In this document: positions 7,101 to 9,195 of the stretch, one piece after another
How the letters are laid out: every line of letters starts with the position of its first letter
Numbering within the stretch: the first letter of the stretch is position 1
Source: Betaproteobacteria bacterium SG8_40
GTDB lineage: Bacteria > Pseudomonadota > Gammaproteobacteria > Burkholderiales > Eutrophovitaceae
Direction: 5' to 3'
DNA length: 9,195 nucleotides
NCBI GenBank assembly: GCA_001304425.1
Contig: LJTS01000067.1
Location: 2,764 to 11,958, forward strand
Position numbers and translations under genes: made by a program
Notes under the pieces: generated by a model
What the model was told of the DNA's origin: nothing
Seen by the model: only the letters and a program-made list of their open reading frames with translations
Databases searched by the model: none

Positions 7101-7432
7101 ATGACGCCGCCGCCGCCGCCGAAGACCTTGACGTGATCGGCGCCGCGTTCGCGCAGCAGGTCGATCATGTATTTGAAATACTCGATGTGTCCGCCCTGAT
7201 AGGAGCTGACCGCAATGCCATGCGCATCTTCCTGCAGCGCGGCAGTGACGATTTCTTCGACGGAGCGGTTGTGGCCGAGGTGAATGACTTCCGCGCCGCC
7301 GCCTTGCAACATGCGCCGGATGATGTTGATCGAGGCATCGTGACCGTCGAACAGGCTGGCGGCCGTGACAAAGCGGACTTTCGGAGCAGCACCCTGTTTG
7401 GCGGCCGCGGGTTTATGGCTGAGGTCGGTCAT
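4169..7432 (-). CDS. icmF: Fused isobutyryl-CoA mutase IcmF (B12 domain, GTPase chaperone, mutase)
   Basis: This 1087-residue protein is a full-length IcmF, which uses adenosylcobalamin to interconvert isobutyryl-CoA and n-butyryl-CoA and related thioesters. Residues about 18-150 form the B12 domain, with DGHD and the cobalt ligand His31, SSYQGGH at 76-82 and GGGGG at 106-110. Residues about 200-420 form the MeaB-like GTPase, with the P-loop GTGGAGKSS (209-217), DPS at 242-244, ETSGIGQGD at 303-311 and NKFD at 350-353. This domain loads and protects the cofactor. After a linker comes the mutase barrel from about 550, with GVF (Phe579), GQNT (Gln736) and SGYH (His774). Phe579 and Gln736 occupy the places of Tyr and Arg in methylmalonyl-CoA mutase, the known isobutyryl-type signature. 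The ATG at 7430-7432 has only a weak ribosome binding site but leaves a normal N-terminus. The mutase acts in the cytosol, in valine or branched acid breakdown. Confidence 0.97.
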   Translation of the reverse strand: MTDLSHKPAAAKQGAAPKVRFVTAASLFDGHDASINIIRRMLQGGGAEVIHLGHNRSVEEIVTAALQEDAHGIAVSSYQGGHIEYFKYMIDLLRERGADHVKVFGGGGGVIVPAEIKELHDYGVARIYSPEDGATMGLQGMIDDMLKRASQDLCADLPNSLDKLKAGDQRALARIITGIEGAALPEKLHKALLSEAEKLGEVPVLGITGTGGAGKSSLTDELIRRFRLDQSDDLNIAIIAVDPSRRKTGGALLGDRIRMNALGSNRIYMRSLATRGGGSEIAACLPDVIAATKCAGYDLIVVETSGIGQGDAAIVPHVGTSLYVMTPEYGAASQLEKIDMLDFADFVAINKFDRRGADDALRDVSKQYQRNHQLFKAAPDTMPVFGTIASRFNDDGVTALYQAIVEKLKTRGLKAKQGRLEKVTVRSSTRVASVVPPERVRYLADIATTVRQYKQHAIEQARVARERQQLRAARAMLAAECGEEVGNLVTLADAREAKLDAGAKKLLDMWPDMQKAYSGDEYVVKIRDKEIRTKLTSKSLSGTLIPRVSLPRYEDHGELLKWLMLENVPGSFPYTGGVFAFKRENEDPTRMFAGEGDAFRTNKRFHLLAKEMPAKRLSTAFDSVTLYGFDPDLRPDIYGKIGNSGVSIATLDDMKVLYSGFDLCAPNNSVSMTINGPAPTILAMFMNTAIDQQLDKFRDDNGREPTADEAEKIREWTLETVRGTVQADILKEDQGQNTCIFSTEFSLKVMGDIQDYFIHHNVRNFYSVSISGYHIAEAGANPISQLAFTLSNGFTFVEAYLARGMHIDDFAPNLSFFFSNGMDPEYTVIGRVARRIWAVAMKNRYGANERSQKLKYHCQTSGRSLHAQEIDFNDIRTTLQALIATYDNANSLHTNAYDEAITTPTEESVRRAMAIQLIINREWGLAKNENPNQGSFVIDELTELVEEAVLREFESISERGGVLGAMELGYQRGKIQEESLYYEHRKHDGSYPIIGVNTFRNPHGDTTPQEIELIRSSEDEKQSQLKRLQTFHERNSGASDAMLKRLQQTVIDNGNVFAVLMDAVRVCSLGQITHALFEVGGQYRRSM

Positions 7433-7501
7433 TGGCTTAACCCGGAAAAATGGTTGTCAAACGGCGGGCGGGGCAGAGCCGGTCGCGCCGCGCAAAGACG
7501 C

Positions 7502-7530
7502 ATTATGGTTGACGTTAACGTAAACGTAAA
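7502..7530 (-). promoter_or_regulatory. Candidate sigma70-type promoter of icmF
   Basis: On the minus strand, TTTACG (7530-7525) could act as the -35 box and CATAAT (7507-7502; five of six to consensus) as the -10 box, with a 17-base spacer. Transcription would start near 7495, giving a leader of about 60 bases before the icmF ATG. The large dyad at 7509-7530 covers the -35 box and spacer, as expected for a regulated promoter. Confidence 0.5.
7509..7530. promoter_or_regulatory. 22-bp ACGT-rich dyad, possible LiuR-type (MerR family) operator
   Basis: The left half TTGACGTTAAC (7509-7519) and the reverse complement of the right half, TTTACGTTTAC (7520-7530), agree at nine of eleven positions. 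Inside lies a perfect 10-bp palindrome, ACGTTAACGT (7512-7521), and a tandem AACGTA repeat (7517-7528). From memory this resembles the TTTACGTTTACG-type sites of LiuR, the MerR-family regulator of branched-chain amino acid degradation in proteobacteria. MerR regulators typically bind within the promoter spacer, as here. That fits control of icmF, but no regulator gene is visible. Confidence 0.5.
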
Positions 7531-7548
7531 TCCCGTACGGAGCAGGCT

Positions 7549-9195
7549 TTATGCCGCCCGGACGAGTCTGGAGATGTTCAGGCGGTTAAGCAAGGCTTCG
7601 CGATCGGCATCATACTTCCCGATGTGACGTTCCTTGACATGGCCGAACCCGCGAACATGTTCCGGCAGCGAGGCCAGTTTCAGCACGACGTCATGGTTGT
7701 CCGCGGAAAGTGCGCTCAGGCAATGGTCGATGGTCGTTTCGTAATCGCGAAGCAGCCGGCGCTCGGTCTTGCGTTCCTGCGTCTGACCGAACGGATCGAA
7801 TGCCGTCTGGCGCAGCCACTTGAGGCGCGCCAGCAGGCGGAACGCGTGTTTCATCCACGCGCCGTATTCGGATTTGGTCAGGTGTCCCTGCGCATCGCGT
7901 TTTGCCAGCAATGGCGGCGCGAGGTTGTACCTGATGCTGAAGTCGCCGTCGAAGGTCTTGCGCAGCCGTTCCTCGAAAGACGGATCGGAGAACAGGCGCG
8001 CGACTTCATATTCGTCCTTGTAGGCCATGAGCTTGAACAGATACGTTGCAACGGCCCGGGTCAGTTTGTCGCCTTTGCCGATGCCTGCTTCTGCAGCACG
8101 CGCCCGCTCGACCAGATCGCTGTATCGTTTTGCGTAAGCCGCATTCTGATACGCAGCGAGAAATTCGACGCGGCGCGCGATCAGTTTGTCCAAGGTCTCG
8201 GGAAGTTTGACAACGACCGCATGGGCCGGGGCGGTAACACGTTCCACCGCGCCCAGATCGGCTGCCGCTCGGCGTCCCCAGAGGAACGCCTGCTTGTTCG
8301 CTTCGATCGCCACGCCGTTGAGTTCGATGGCGCGCATCAAGGCCGCTTCGCCGACCGGGATGAGGCCTTTCTGGAATGCAAAGCCGAGCATGAACAGGTT
8401 GGTCGCGATCGAATCGCCCATCAGTGCCGTTGCGATCCGGGTGGCGTCGAGAAAATGCGCCCGGTCCTCGACCGCTTCGTTGATCAGCGACCGGATGCGC
8501 TCGGCCGGAAATTGCCAATCCGCGTTTTGCGCGAACTGGCCGGTGGGCTGTTGGTGCGTGTTGATTACGGCAACCGTGCGACCGGCGCGTGTCTTGCCCA
8601 GTGCATCCGCGGCGCCGGCGGTGAGCATGTCACAGCCGAGGACCAGGTCTGCTTCTCCGGCGGCGATGCGCTGGGCGCGAATCTGATCCGGCGTTTTGGC
8701 AATGCGTACATGGGACGTGACGGCGCCGTTTTTCTGCGACATGCCGGTCATGTCCAGAGCGGATGTGCCCTTGCCCTCGAGGTGCGCCGCCATGCCGATC
8801 AGCGCGCCGACCGTGATGACGCCAGTGCCGCCGATGCCGGTGATGAGGATGTTGTAGGTCGACTCGCTGGCTTGCGGTATCACCGGTTGCGGCAGCGGTG
8901 CAAAATCGGAGTCCTTCGCTCCCTTTGCCAGTCGGGATTTGCGTGGCGTCCCGCCCTCAACCGTCACGAAGCTGGGGCAAAAGCCTTTCACGCACGAATA
9001 GTCCTGGTTGCACGAGGATTGATCGATGGTGCGCTTGCGTCCGAACTCGGTCTCCAATGGCAGGAGTGAGGTGCAGTTGGATTGCACGCCGCAGTCGCCG
9101 CAGCCTTCGCAGACCGCCTCGTTGATGAACAGCCGTTTGGTCGGCGTGGGCAGTTCGCCCTTCTTGCGCCGGCGGCGTTTTTCCGCCGCGCAGGT
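7549..9195 (-). CDS. Fused indolepyruvate:ferredoxin oxidoreductase, C-terminal half (start outside window)
   Basis: The 548 visible residues are the C-terminal part of a single-chain indolepyruvate ferredoxin oxidoreductase, which usually has about 1150-1200 residues. The frame runs off the right edge, so the GTG at 9087 is not the true start. Counting from the first visible codon, residues 22-82 carry the iron-sulfur segment, with cysteines at 29, 32, 35 and 41, then 62, 68 and 73, around ETEFGRKRTIDQSSCN. Residues about 114-300 are the gamma-type domain, with GIGGTG at 120-125 and TGMSQKNG further on. The remainder is the C-terminal domain typical of the fused enzymes. The thiamine diphosphate domains lie outside the window. 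The family oxidatively decarboxylates aryl or branched 2-oxo acids, such as indolepyruvate or phenylpyruvate, to acyl-CoA and reduces ferredoxin. The stop is 116 bases upstream of icmF with no terminator seen, so read-through into icmF is possible alongside the internal promoter. Confidence 0.95.
   Translation of the reverse strand, partial: TCAAEKRRRRKKGELPTPTKRLFINEAVCEGCGDCGVQSNCTSLLPLETEFGRKRTIDQSSCNQDYSCVKGFCPSFVTVEGGTPRKSRLAKGAKDSDFAPLPQPVIPQASESTYNILITGIGGTGVITVGALIGMAAHLEGKGTSALDMTGMSQKNGAVTSHVRIAKTPDQIRAQRIAAGEADLVLGCDMLTAGAADALGKTRAGRTVAVINTHQQPTGQFAQNADWQFPAERIRSLINEAVEDRAHFLDATRIATALMGDSIATNLFMLGFAFQKGLIPVGEAALMRAIELNGVAIEANKQAFLWGRRAAADLGAVERVTAPAHAVVVKLPETLDKLIARRVEFLAAYQNAAYAKRYSDLVERARAAEAGIGKGDKLTRAVATYLFKLMAYKDEYEVARLFSDPSFEERLRKTFDGDFSIRYNLAPPLLAKRDAQGHLTKSEYGAWMKHAFRLLARLKWLRQTAFDPFGQTQERKTERRLLRDYETTIDHCLSALSADNHDVVLKLASLPEHVRGFGHVKERHIGKYDADREALLNRLNISRLVRAA

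Noticed and set aside
7455..7460. Perfect TTGACA -35 box on the minus strand just before icmF
   Set aside because: It ends 22 bases before the ATG, so its -10 box would fall on the start codon region, where no -10-like sequence is seen. The pair at 7502-7530 fits better.
7624..9069. Plus-strand open frame of 481 codons opposite the indolepyruvate oxidoreductase
   Set aside because: It is the antisense shadow of a gene with clear iron-sulfur and gamma-domain motifs, and shows no recognisable protein of its own.

Overview
This 9.2 kb, GC-rich window looks like a chromosomal catabolic region of a proteobacterium, most likely a betaproteobacterium. That placement is an inference from three things: the fused isobutyryl-CoA mutase (IcmF), the single-chain indolepyruvate:ferredoxin oxidoreductase of the proteobacterial type, and the overall base composition. 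I see no rRNA, tRNA, CRISPR array, insertion sequence or prophage.

Most of the window is transcribed on the minus strand, so the order runs from right to left. At the right edge is the C-terminal half of a fused indolepyruvate:ferredoxin oxidoreductase (7549-9195, start outside the window). A 116-base gap follows. It holds a 22-bp ACGT-rich dyad that overlaps a plausible sigma70-type promoter (7502-7530). Next comes icmF (4169-7432), a 1087-residue adenosylcobalamin-dependent mutase with its own GTPase chaperone domain. After 53 bases with a hairpin and a strong ribosome binding site comes a mandelate racemase-like enolase-superfamily enzyme (3018-4115), and then a GMC-family FAD oxidoreductase (1305-2891). 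A group III truncated hemoglobin (853-1248) lies convergent to the GMC gene on the plus strand. Divergent from the globin, across a 333-base intergenic region with several dyads, are a stand-alone small cobalamin-binding mutase subunit (112-519) and, 12 bases further on, the first 33 codons of what looks like a phenylacetate-CoA-ligase-type enzyme (1-99).

The shared theme is acyl-CoA and 2-oxo/2-hydroxy acid catabolism using B12 radical chemistry. The indolepyruvate oxidoreductase makes acyl-CoA from an aryl or branched 2-oxo acid. IcmF rearranges isobutyryl-type CoA thioesters. The small B12 subunit with its ligase neighbour points to a second, separate CoA mutase whose large subunit is not in the window. 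The racemase-like and GMC enzymes may process a hydroxy acid or alcohol that feeds the pathway.

The observations most worth a second look are: the mandelate racemase-like enzyme in which the catalytic KxK motif reads KMR while every other catalytic residue is kept; the small B12 subunit without a visible large subunit; and the LiuR-like operator in front of icmF.
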